Origin: Pseudomonadota bacterium
GTDB taxonomy: Archaea; Thermoplasmatota; SW-10-69-26; JACQPN01; JAJPHT01
Reading direction: 5' to 3'
Assembly (NCBI GenBank): GCA_021325135.1
Contig: JAJPHT010000013.1
Location: 62,001-126,000 of the forward strand
DNA: 64,000 nt
The position numbers and the translations under genes were made by a program. The notes under the pieces were generated by a model. It was given only the letters and a program-made list of their open reading frames with translations. It was not told the DNA's origin and did not search any database. Of this stretch, positions 49,521 through 56,842 are shown one piece after another; the first letter of the stretch is position 1, and each line of letters begins with the position of its first letter.

Positions 49521-50001
49521 GGAGCGCGCGCACCTTCGCCTCGATGCGCTCGGGGTGGTCGTCCCCAAGCTGGACGTGGCGAAGCTCCCCATCGCGGCCC
49601 ACGAGGTACAGGGCGGGCCAGAAGCGGTTCTTGAACGCGTCCCACGCCGCGCTGCGCCCGTCCAGCGCCACGGGGAACGCCACGCCCAGCGCGCGCACGG
49701 ACGCGCCCACCACGGCCGCGACGTCCGCGCCGAACGCCGGCTCGTGGACGCCCACCACGGCGAGCCCCAGGGGCCCATACGCGCGATGCATGGCCTCGGC
49801 CTCCAGCATCGCGGACGCGCAGCGCACGTCGTCGTGCACGAAGAAGACGATGAGCGTCACGCGCCCGCGCAGCGACGCGGGATCGACCGCGCCGCCCACC
49901 CAGCCGGTGGCGGAGCGCAGGGAGAGGAGCGGCCCGTAGAGCGGCGCCGGAGCCGGGGGCTCCAGCCAATCCGCCACCCTCGCGCGCCAGCCCGCGTCCA
50001 T
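49507..50001 (-). CDS. Thioredoxin-like (TlpA/redoxin) protein lacking the CxxC pair
   Basis: 164 residues. Fold cues: LRGRVTLIVFFVHDDVRCASAMLEAEAMHRAY, where FFVHDD is the strand before the usual active site, then LGLAVVGVHEPAFG, FPVALDGRSAAWDAFKNRFWPALYLVGRDGELRHVQLGDD. The normal WCxxC is replaced by DDVRCAS, leaving one cysteine at the second position. It may be a non-dithiol redoxin or a carrier protein. The cis-Pro before YLV is present (FWPALYLV). No signal peptide. It overlaps the SRPBCC end by 14 bases. The region upstream holds duplicated repeats. Confidence 0.75.
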   Translation of the reverse strand: MDAGWRARVADWLEPPAPAPLYGPLLSLRSATGWVGGAVDPASLRGRVTLIVFFVHDDVRCASAMLEAEAMHRAYGPLGLAVVGVHEPAFGADVAAVVGASVRALGVAFPVALDGRSAAWDAFKNRFWPALYLVGRDGELRHVQLGDDHPERIEAKVRALLTSS

Positions 50002-50092
50002 GCAGGGCCACCTCGGCGCCGACCCCTACAAGACGGTTTCCCGATGCGCCCGGGCCAGCAAAGGCTCATCAGGAGGGCGCTCCGGGGCGCTC

Positions 50093-50149
50093 GCCGCCAT
50101 GATGCTTGGCTTCGGAATGAGCACCCCCAAACTTCGCGATGACCGAATT
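50093..50149. repeat. 57-base direct repeat, left copy
   Basis: Repeated at 50287-50343 with one substitution (C at 50132 against T at 50326). The two copies flank a structured dispersed repeat. Read on the minus strand it translates as NSVIAKFGGAHSEAKHHGG, possibly the end of a lost gene. Confidence 0.8.
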
Positions 50150-50160
50150 TGATTCGACTG

Positions 50161-50234
50161 CCGCTGGCGCACCAGCGGCGCAATGCGCCCTACGCACCCC
50201 GCTCCGCGCCGCAGGCGGCGCTCCGGGGGCGATA
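50161..50234 (-). repeat. Structured dispersed repeat, copy 3
   Basis: On the minus strand it begins TATCGCCCC at 50234. Hairpin A has outer CCCC/GGGG and inner GCGCCGC/GCGGCGC. Hairpin B is GGCGC-ATT-GCGCC. Hairpin C is CCGCTGG/CCAGCGG (50161-50167 with 50172-50178). The inner stem of hairpin A differs from the other copies but stays paired. Confidence 0.8.
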
Positions 50235-50286
50235 AGCCGGCCGAGGTCATCCAAACGCTCAAGCCAAGCGAGCCGTCCTGGGGCGT

Positions 50287-50343
50287 GCCGCCATGATGCT
50301 TGGCTTCGGAATGAGCACCCCCAAATTTCGCGATGACCGAATT
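50287..50343. repeat. 57-base direct repeat, right copy
   Basis: Second copy of the segment at 50093-50149. No intact gene was found in 50002-50457 apart from these repeats. The rest of that stretch is G/C-rich and without a good reading frame. Confidence 0.8.
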
Positions 50344-50457
50344 GGACTTTGCTGAGCGGCTTTCGATCACTGGGGCGGGCCCAAGGGGGAGGGCTTCGTC
50401 GCGCGCGCGGCGCGTGCGCTGGGGGAGTCTGGGCTTGGGGCCACGAAGGGGGCCGTC

Positions 50458-50667
50458 CTACCTGGCCCGGTCGCGGTCGCGCTTGACCTGCCACGCCGTG
50501 AGGACCATGCCCAGGGGGCAGAGGACGGCGGCGACGAAGGGGATCCACGCGTAGCGGCCGTAGCCCCAGAGGGAGAGCGCCAGGACGAGGGCGAAGGGGG
50601 CGAGGGCGACGGTCCAGTGGAGCGCGTCGCGCAGGGCGGTCCGCTGCCGGGGCGTCTCCGGGGCCAC
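50458..50667 (-). CDS. Small two-helix membrane protein
   Basis: 69 residues from a GTG at 50667: a polar N-terminus, helices at about 17-36 and 39-60, and a basic end (KRDRDRAR). GCCAAATCC (minus strand, near 50691-50699) sits about 28 bases upstream. No family recognised. Composition and promoter spacing support a real gene. It lies downstream of glpK on the same strand. Confidence 0.6.
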   Translation of the reverse strand: MAPETPRQRTALRDALHWTVALAPFALVLALSLWGYGRYAWIPFVAAVLCPLGMVLTAWQVKRDRDRAR

Positions 50668-50722
50668 GTTCGAGGCAGGCAGCCAGGGGGGATTTGGCGT
50701 TTGCGGCGACGCCGTGCTCGGG

Positions 50723-52219
50723 TCAGGCCTCGGAGAGACGTGTGAGGCGCCGGGCCGCGGCGACGAAGCCCCGCCACTCGCGCAGGCGGCGGTCGCGCTC
50801 GTCGGGGGGCATCTTCGGCGTGAAGCGGCGGTCGAGGCGCCAGGCCTTGGCGAGGTCCGCCCGCGACGCGATGACGCCCGTGCCCAGGGCGGCCAGCGCG
50901 GCGGCGCCCAGGGAGGTGGTCTCGGTCACCTTGGGGCGCTCCACAGGGACGCCCAGGAGGTCGGCCTGGAACTGCATGAGGAACGCGTTGGCGGTGCCGC
51001 CCCCGTCGACGCGCAGCGTGCGCACCTTGACGCCGGAGTCCTCCTCCATGGCCTGGAGCACCTCAGCGGTGCGGTACGCGGTGGCCTCCAGCACGGCGCG
51101 GACGAGGTGCGCCTTGGTGGTGCCGCGGGTGAGGCCCACGAACGCGCCGCGCGCCTCGGCGTCCCAGTGCGGCGCGGCGAGCCCCGCCAGCGCCGGCAGG
51201 AAGCGCACGCCGCCCGCGTCCTTGACCGAGCGCGCGAGCGCCTCCGTCTCGGAGGCCTTCTTCACGAAGCCCAGCTGGTCGCGGAGCCATTGCACGCTGG
51301 CGCCCGTGGTGAAGATGGAGCCCTCCAGCGCGTACTCCACCTGGCCGTCCAGGTCCCAGGCCACCGTGGCGAGGAGGCGCGACGAGGCGGGGCGCTTTGC
51401 CCCCGTGTTCATGAGGAGGAACGAGCCCGTGCCGTAGGTGTTCTTGGCGTCGCCCGGCGCGTGGCACGCCTGGCCGAAGAGCGCTGCCTGCTGGTCGCCC
51501 GCGATGCCCGCCAGCGGGGCGTCGGCGCCCAGCGCGCTCGCGGTGGCCAGCTCTCCGCTGGAGGGCACGAGAGCGGGAAGGCTCTCCCGCGGCACGCCGA
51601 AGAGGCCCAGAAGCTCGTCGCTCCACGCGCGATGATCCAGGTCGTAGAGCATGGTGCGGCTCGCGTTGGTGGCGTCCGTGACGTGGCTCTCGCCGTTTGA
51701 TAGCTTGAACGCGAGCCACGCGTCGATGGTGCCCAGCCGCAGGCGCCCGTCGGCCGCGGCCTTCTGCACCTTGGGCGCGTGCTTCAGGAGCCACTCCATC
51801 TTGGTGGCCGAGAAGTAGGGGTCGGTGACGAGCCCCGTGCGCTCGCGTATCCACGCCTCGCGGCCCTGCTCGCGAAGCTCGTCGCAGCGCGCGGCCGTGC
51901 GCCGGTCCTGCCACACGATGGCGCGATGGAGCGGCTTTCCCGTCTTCGCGTCCCACGCCACGACGGTCTCGCGCTGGTTCGTGAGCCCGACGCCCGCGAG
52001 GTCGGCGGGCTTCGTCCTCGACGCGCGGAGCGCCTGCGCCACCACGCGCTGCGTCGTCCGCCAGATCTCCTCCGCGTCGTGCTCGACCCAGCCGGGCCTG
52101 GGGAAGTGCTGCGCGAACTCGCGGTCCGCCGTGGCGAGGGGGCGCAGCCTCGCGTCGTACACCGTCGCCTGCGTCCCGGTGGTGCCCTGGTCGATGGCAA
52201 GGATGCGGGGGGCGGGCAT
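50723..52219 (-). CDS. glpK: Glycerol kinase
   Basis: 498 residues from the ATG at 52219. FGGY kinase fold. Seen: ILAIDQGTTGTQATVYD at the N-terminus, GLTNQRETVVAWD (Arg-Glu glycerol contacts), WQDRRTAARC, GTIDAWLAFKLS, AGIAGDQQAALFGQACH (catalytic Asp), NTYGTGSFLLMNTG, and LRVDGGGTANAFLMQFQADLLGVPVERP. It phosphorylates glycerol to glycerol-3-phosphate, here probably from lipid or environmental glycerol. Oddity: the GTTS(S/T)R loop reads GTTGTQ, so the conserved Arg is Gln. The start is chosen at MPAPRILAID; the upstream frame is shadow. Confidence 0.94.
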   Translation of the reverse strand: MPAPRILAIDQGTTGTQATVYDARLRPLATADREFAQHFPRPGWVEHDAEEIWRTTQRVVAQALRASRTKPADLAGVGLTNQRETVVAWDAKTGKPLHRAIVWQDRRTAARCDELREQGREAWIRERTGLVTDPYFSATKMEWLLKHAPKVQKAAADGRLRLGTIDAWLAFKLSNGESHVTDATNASRTMLYDLDHRAWSDELLGLFGVPRESLPALVPSSGELATASALGADAPLAGIAGDQQAALFGQACHAPGDAKNTYGTGSFLLMNTGAKRPASSRLLATVAWDLDGQVEYALEGSIFTTGASVQWLRDQLGFVKKASETEALARSVKDAGGVRFLPALAGLAAPHWDAEARGAFVGLTRGTTKAHLVRAVLEATAYRTAEVLQAMEEDSGVKVRTLRVDGGGTANAFLMQFQADLLGVPVERPKVTETTSLGAAALAALGTGVIASRADLAKAWRLDRRFTPKMPPDERDRRLREWRGFVAAARRLTRLSEA

Positions 52220-52423
52220 CGGGGGCGGATCGCGGCGGCGCGGGAAGAGCGCTTCGCCTCGCCTTCGCTGGGGGCTCCGCCCTCTTTCCCCCCGCCAAAC
52301 CACCGGACCACGGGACCCCCGAACCAACGCCGGGGATTCGGCGATTCGGAGATTCGGGGGTTGAAGGGGCGGAGCCCCGCTGGCCCGCGAGCGGAGGGGC
52401 CTGCCACGAGATCGCTTCTCGGC
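52220..52423. other. Repeat-rich intergenic stretch between glpK and the histidine kinase
   Basis: About 200 bases without a gene. GGGGGCTCCGCCC near 52271 is mirrored by GGGGCGGAGCCCC near 52368. In between are short iterations of GATTCGG (52337-52358) and C/A-rich ACCACCGGACCACGGGACCCCC. The mirrored ends could form a long stem. CGCTGGCCCGCGAGCGG (52378-52394) resembles hairpin C of the dispersed repeat, but diverged. Confidence 0.5.
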
Positions 52424-54400
52424 TCAGCGCGCCGCCGGCAGGCGGATGGTGAAGCGCGCGCCCTGCCCCGGCGCGCTGCGCAGGAGCATCTCGCCGCCGT
52501 GCGCCTCGATGATCCCCTTGGACACCGAGAGGCCCAGGCCCGTGCCTTCGCGCTTGGTGGTGAAGAAGGGCTCGAAGAGGCGCCGCTGCACGTCCTCCGG
52601 GATGCCGGGGCCGTCGTCGGCCACCTCCACGAAGACGTCGCGCCCGTCGCCCCATGCGCGGACCTTGACGTGGCCGCCGCGCTCGCCCAGCGCCTCGCTG
52701 GCGTTCTTGACGAGGTTGAGCACCACCTGGTGAAGCTCCGCGGCGTTGGCCTGCACGCGGGGCATCGCGGGGGCGAGGTCAAGCTCCAGGCTCACGCCGC
52801 GGGGCAGGCCGATGCGGACCACCTGCGCCACGTCCTCCGCGATGGCGCGCACGTCCTCCGGCGCGCGCTCGCCGTTGCCCTGCCGCGCCACGGCCTTGAG
52901 CGCGTGCGTGATCTTGTGGACGCGCTCGACGCCCTCCGAGAGGCGCTGGAGCGAGACGCGCGCGTGGGCCACGTCCATCTCGTCGAGGTCCATGGAGGCA
53001 AGCTCCAGCGCGCCGCGCATGTAGTTGACCGGGTTGTTGATCTCGTGGGCGACGCCCGCGACCAGCGTGCCCAGGGCGGAGAGCTTCTCCTGGCGCGCAA
53101 GGGTCTGCTGCTGGCGGTGGAGCTGCGTCACGTCGCGCACGATGAGGAGCGTGCCCTCGGGAAGCGTCGCGGGGTGGACCTGCACGGTGATCTCCTCGCC
53201 GCGCGCGTCCTGGATCGTCATCTCCGCGAGGCCGCTGGCGCGCAGGAGGCGCTCGGGCAGCGCGGAGCCCAGGAGCGCCTGCGCCGCGGGGTTCTCGTAC
53301 TTCACGCGCCCCTCGGAGACGAGGAGGATGGCGTCGGGCGCGGCGCGCAGCACGGTCTCCAGGCGCTGGAGGGCGCGCGCCTCGCCGATGGCGGCGCCAA
53401 GCTGCGCGGCGACGATGCGCACGAGCGCCTTCTCCACCTCGGTGATGGTGCTGGCCGCAGGGCGCGGCCGCAGGCGCAGCACGCCGACGCCCGGGATGGG
53501 CTCGTCCAGAGGGGCCGCCCGCTCGTTGGCGCCGGGCCCGAAGGCCTCCGCGATGGCCGGCGCTCCGTCGAGGAGAAGCTCCGCGCGGCCCACGCTGGGG
53601 AACACGTCGCCGCACGCGGAGAGGATGCGCCGCGACGCGCGCTCCACGTCGCTGGTGCCCACGAGCTCCTTCGCGGCCTCGGCGAGGCGCTTGTGGACCT
53701 CCAGCTCGCGGTCCGCCGCGGCGGAGAGGACGCCGTAGCGGTACGTGAGGAACACGAACGGCATGAGCGCGAGGAGCGTCAGCGGGTGGAGCGACCAGAG
53801 CGCCGCCACCGCGACGCCGCCGCCCGCGCCCACGGCGCCCGCCAGCAGGCCGGGCCCCACGAAGCGGTCGGCGAAGATGCGCAGGTGCCCCTCCTCGCTG
53901 AGGCGGCTGAAGATGCCCGCGGTCAGGAAGTTGCTCACCAGGGGGTAGAGGAGCGCGGCGGGGAGCGCGGCGAGGATGGGCGGCGTGCCCAGGCGCGCGA
54001 CGAGGAGGAACGCCCCTGCGGCGGCCGCGGAGGCGAGGACGTTCTGGCTGAGGTTGAACGCGGCCTTGAGCCCCTCGCGCTTCATGCGCGCCTGCTCCAG
54101 GATGGAGGAGACGGCGACAAGGAGCGGGAGCGCGGGCGTGGGGATCGCCAGCAGGCCCACGAAGAGGGGCACCTCGTCGAGGACCATGCGGTGCCGGTGG
54201 CCGCGCCAGACGAACGTGAAGCTCGTCTGCCCCAGGAGGAAGAACGCGGCGACGAAGACCGAGGCGCCCAGCGCGGCGGCCCACCACGCGACGGCGAGGC
54301 CTTCGCGAAGCTGGAGCAGGGTGGCCGCGAACAGGACCGCGACGGCGGCCGCGGCCAGCGCGGTCACGTAGCGCCGCAGCGCGGGGGGGCTCTCGCTCAC
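52424..54400 (-). CDS. Membrane histidine kinase with GAF and PAS domains
   Basis: 658 residues from a GTG at 54400. N-terminal membrane domain with about six or seven helices to residue 230 (MASE/7TM-like), a GAF-like region (about 245-340), a PAS domain (about 345-425, LETVLRAAPDAILLVSEGRVKYENPAAQALLG), HisKA with phospho-acceptor His in TLVAGVAHEINNPVNYMRGALELA (about residue 450), and HATPase_c: N box LVKNASEALGERGG, DDGPGIPE and FFTTKREGTGLGLSVSKGIIEAHGG. It senses through the membrane/GAF parts and phosphorylates the neighbouring response regulator (36 bases upstream). The three genes 55187-54437-52424 form one operon. Confidence 0.93.
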   Translation of the reverse strand: MSESPPALRRYVTALAAAAVAVLFAATLLQLREGLAVAWWAAALGASVFVAAFFLLGQTSFTFVWRGHRHRMVLDEVPLFVGLLAIPTPALPLLVAVSSILEQARMKREGLKAAFNLSQNVLASAAAAGAFLLVARLGTPPILAALPAALLYPLVSNFLTAGIFSRLSEEGHLRIFADRFVGPGLLAGAVGAGGGVAVAALWSLHPLTLLALMPFVFLTYRYGVLSAAADRELEVHKRLAEAAKELVGTSDVERASRRILSACGDVFPSVGRAELLLDGAPAIAEAFGPGANERAAPLDEPIPGVGVLRLRPRPAASTITEVEKALVRIVAAQLGAAIGEARALQRLETVLRAAPDAILLVSEGRVKYENPAAQALLGSALPERLLRASGLAEMTIQDARGEEITVQVHPATLPEGTLLIVRDVTQLHRQQQTLARQEKLSALGTLVAGVAHEINNPVNYMRGALELASMDLDEMDVAHARVSLQRLSEGVERVHKITHALKAVARQGNGERAPEDVRAIAEDVAQVVRIGLPRGVSLELDLAPAMPRVQANAAELHQVVLNLVKNASEALGERGGHVKVRAWGDGRDVFVEVADDGPGIPEDVQRRLFEPFFTTKREGTGLGLSVSKGIIEAHGGEMLLRSAPGQGARFTIRLPAAR

Positions 54401-54436
54401 GCTGGCATGGGCTCTCCCTGCGGCCCTACATAGCCC

Positions 54437-55174
54437 CTACGCGCGCCGGGCCTGGGCGCCCGAGGCCATGGCCCGGAGCCGCTGCGCGACGCCCGGGTGC
54501 GCCTGGAGGTAGGCCAGGAGGCGCAAGGCCTCCTCCTCGTCCGTGGAGCCGCTGCGCCGCGCGAAGGGGGCCTCCATGTCGCGGTGGCAGTGGGGGCAGG
54601 TGGGGCGGGCGCGCTCGGGGGCGGGAAGGGCCCTCGCGGGCGGGGTCGCCGACGGGACGGGCGTGACCGTGGAGACTGCGGGGGCGTGCGCCGCCGGAGA
54701 GGAGGGCCGCCTGCGGACGGCCGCGAACTCGGCGAACGCGCCCTCGGGGTAGCCGGTGGGCCCCTCGCGCTCGGCCTGCGCGCGCTCCTGGGGGGACATG
54801 GCGAGGATCTCGAAGATGGCGCGGCCGAAGTCGTTCCATTCCCACGGCTTGCGCAGGAGGGCGTGGATGCCCCGCGCGCCAAGCTGCGGAGGCGTCGCCG
54901 CGATGTCCAGGTAGGCCGTCATGAGCGCGCGGGCCGCGTGGGGCGCCACCGCGCGCGTCGCCTCCAGGAAGGCGAGGCCGTCCATCTCCGCCATGTGGTT
55001 GTCCGAGAGGACGAGGTCCACGCGCGGCGCGGCCATGAGCCACGCCAGCGCCTCCTTGGGCCGCGTGAACGCCACGACGCGGACCCCCTCCAGCCTGCGC
55101 TGGAGGAAGTCGGGCGCGATGGCCACCATCTGCTCCATGTCGTCCACCAGCAGGACGACGCGCTCCTCGGCCAC
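54437..55174 (-). CDS. Response regulator with C-terminal Cys/His region
   Basis: 245 residues from a GTG preceded by AAGGAGG (minus strand), a clear Shine-Dalgarno. Residues about 1-125 are a receiver: VVLLVDDMEQ (acidic pair), LVLSDNHMAEMDG with the phospho-Asp, ALMTAY (Thr) and IHALLRKPWEWNDF (Lys). After a linker rich in Pro/Ala, CPHCHRDMEAPFARR (about 191-205) and a final helix resemble a small zinc-binding module. There is no canonical DNA-binding output, so it may act by protein contact. It is cotranscribed between the subtilisin (12 bases) and the kinase. Confidence 0.88.
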   Translation of the reverse strand: MAEERVVLLVDDMEQMVAIAPDFLQRRLEGVRVVAFTRPKEALAWLMAAPRVDLVLSDNHMAEMDGLAFLEATRAVAPHAARALMTAYLDIAATPPQLGARGIHALLRKPWEWNDFGRAIFEILAMSPQERAQAEREGPTGYPEGAFAEFAAVRRRPSSPAAHAPAVSTVTPVPSATPPARALPAPERARPTCPHCHRDMEAPFARRSGSTDEEEALRLLAYLQAHPGVAQRLRAMASGAQARRA

Positions 55175-55186
55175 GCTCTTGCCTCC

Positions 55187-56506
55187 TTAGCCCGCCAGCT
55201 CCTTCAGGAGCGCCGCCGCGTCGGGCTCCAGCTCGCCATCCGGCGTGCGCTGCGCGGTGCGCTGGAGCGCGGCGGCGATCTGGCCGGCGCCCAGCGACGG
55301 GTGCGCGTCCCACCCCAGGAGGGCGACGCCGGAGACGAGGGCCGTCGCCTGGCTCGTGCCGGTGCCCAGCGCGTAGCCGTGGCCCTTGTACGGGCCCGCG
55401 ATGAGCTCACCGGGCGCCGCGAGGTCGACCCAGCTTCCCGAGCGCGAGAAGCTGGCGTGGTGGCGAGTCATGTCCAGCGCCGTGACGCCGATCACGCCGT
55501 CGTAGGCCGCCGGGTAGGCGGGGCAGTCGCCGCACTTGCCCAGGTTGCCCGCGCTGGCGACGAGGAGGGCCCCCTGGGCCTGCGCGCGCTCGACGGCGCG
55601 GCGCACGGCCTTGGAGTCCTGGTCGGTGCTCAGGCTCATGCTGATGACGTTCGCGCCGTGGTCGGCGCACCAGGCGATGCCCAGGGCGAGGTCGCCCTCG
55701 CCGCCGACGCCCTTGGCGTTGAGCACCTTCACGGCCATGATGCGCGCGTTGACGACGCCCGCCGTGCCCACGCCGTTGCCCACGGAGGCCGCCGCGACGC
55801 CCGCGACGTGCGTGCCGTGGCCCGCGTCGTCCATGGGGTCGTTGGTGCCGGCCACGAAGTTCCAGCCGTGGCTGCCATCCGGCGCGCTCCACATCTGCGA
55901 CGCGAGGTCGGGGTGCGTGTAGTCCACGCCCGAGTCCACGACGCAGAGCGTCCGCGTCATGTGGCCCATGTCCAGCGCCCACGCGTCGGGGGCGTTCACG
56001 TCCGCGAGGCCCCACTGGTACTTCAGCAGGGGGTCGGGCGTCAGGGCCGAGCCGTCCCAGCGGGACGAGTCCCACCGCGAGGAGTCCCACCGGGAGCTGT
56101 CCCAGCGGCTGGAGTCCCAGCGCGACGACTGGATCGTCGCCGAGTCCCACGCCGAGGAGTCCCAGCGGGAGGAGTCCCACCTGGACGAGTCCCAGCCGGC
56201 CGAGTCGCCGGCCACGCTCTGCGCGCGGACGCCGCCGTCGCGCTCCGCGAACTGGACGGCGGGGTCCGCCGCCAGCGCCGCCAGGGCGCCCCCCACGTCG
56301 GGGACGCGCACCTCGGCGAGACCCAGCGCGGGGTCCGCCGCCAGGAGGGAGCCCGCGGCCCCCGCCGAGGCCGGCACGGGGGCGCCGGGCTCGAAGCCGA
56401 CCAGGACGACCCCGGGGTCGTGGGCGCTTGCCAGCGGCGCGAGCCCGCCCGCAAGGAGCAGGACCGCCACGAGAGCGACAGCACGCGAAGTGGAACGGGG
56501 GATCAT
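55187..56506 (-). CDS. Subtilisin-family (S8) protease with WDSSR repeats
   Basis: 439 residues: signal peptide (1-28), propeptide-like part (about 29-100), then a linker of nine tryptophans spaced mostly five apart, WDSSRWDSSRWDSSAWD...RWDSSRWDSSR, at residues 105-152, then the S8 catalytic domain. Triad: Asp191 in VVDSGVDYTHPD, His230 in GHGTHVAG, Ser385 in GTSQATALVSG; the oxyanion Asn321 is in SAGN. It lies first in an operon with a response regulator and histidine kinase. CTAAATAGGG on the minus strand near 56581 is a TATA candidate about 75 bases upstream, so this message has a leader. Confidence 0.93.
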   Translation of the reverse strand: MIPRSTSRAVALVAVLLLAGGLAPLASAHDPGVVLVGFEPGAPVPASAGAAGSLLAADPALGLAEVRVPDVGGALAALAADPAVQFAERDGGVRAQSVAGDSAGWDSSRWDSSRWDSSAWDSATIQSSRWDSSRWDSSRWDSSRWDSSRWDGSALTPDPLLKYQWGLADVNAPDAWALDMGHMTRTLCVVDSGVDYTHPDLASQMWSAPDGSHGWNFVAGTNDPMDDAGHGTHVAGVAAASVGNGVGTAGVVNARIMAVKVLNAKGVGGEGDLALGIAWCADHGANVISMSLSTDQDSKAVRRAVERAQAQGALLVASAGNLGKCGDCPAYPAAYDGVIGVTALDMTRHHASFSRSGSWVDLAAPGELIAGPYKGHGYALGTGTSQATALVSGVALLGWDAHPSLGAGQIAAALQRTAQRTPDGELEPDAAALLKELAG

Positions 56507-56842
56507 TGAGGGGCACTTCCCACAGCACGGGCCTGCCGGAGCAGGCGCACAGCCAGGTACCTCTCCTGTCGCGAGCCCTATTTAGTCTGTTTCCGCGCCC
56601 ATTGAAGAGGCCCTGGGGCCCGCGTGGACCCCTGTCCCTGGGCGGGCCGAGGGGAGCCCCCGAAGCCCGACCTGGACCCGTCCGCTCCGCCCGCCGGCCC
56701 CCGCGTGGGGCGCCCCGCCGCCATGGGGAATCGGCAGGCGCCGAACCACTCCCCGACATGGGGAAATCGTTAATTACGACCATCCTCTCCTCGGCCCGTT
56801 CCTCGCCCATTGGCGGGGCATCACTCCCCTGGGTTGACGCTG
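56507..56842. other. Divergent control region of the subtilisin and P-loop genes
   Basis: 336 bases without a gene. Minus-strand TATA candidate CTAAATAGGG near 56576-56586 for the protease; plus-strand candidate TCGTTAATTACG near 56767-56778 for the P-loop gene. CATGGGGAATCGG and CATGGGGAAATCG (56722 and 56758) are related. The intervening stretch is G/C-rich, with no clear structure. Confidence 0.4.

Noticed and set aside
50026..50548. Overlapping minus-strand frames of 110-160 residues
   Set aside because: They run through the direct repeats and the structured repeat and have biased composition. No intact gene can be supported there.
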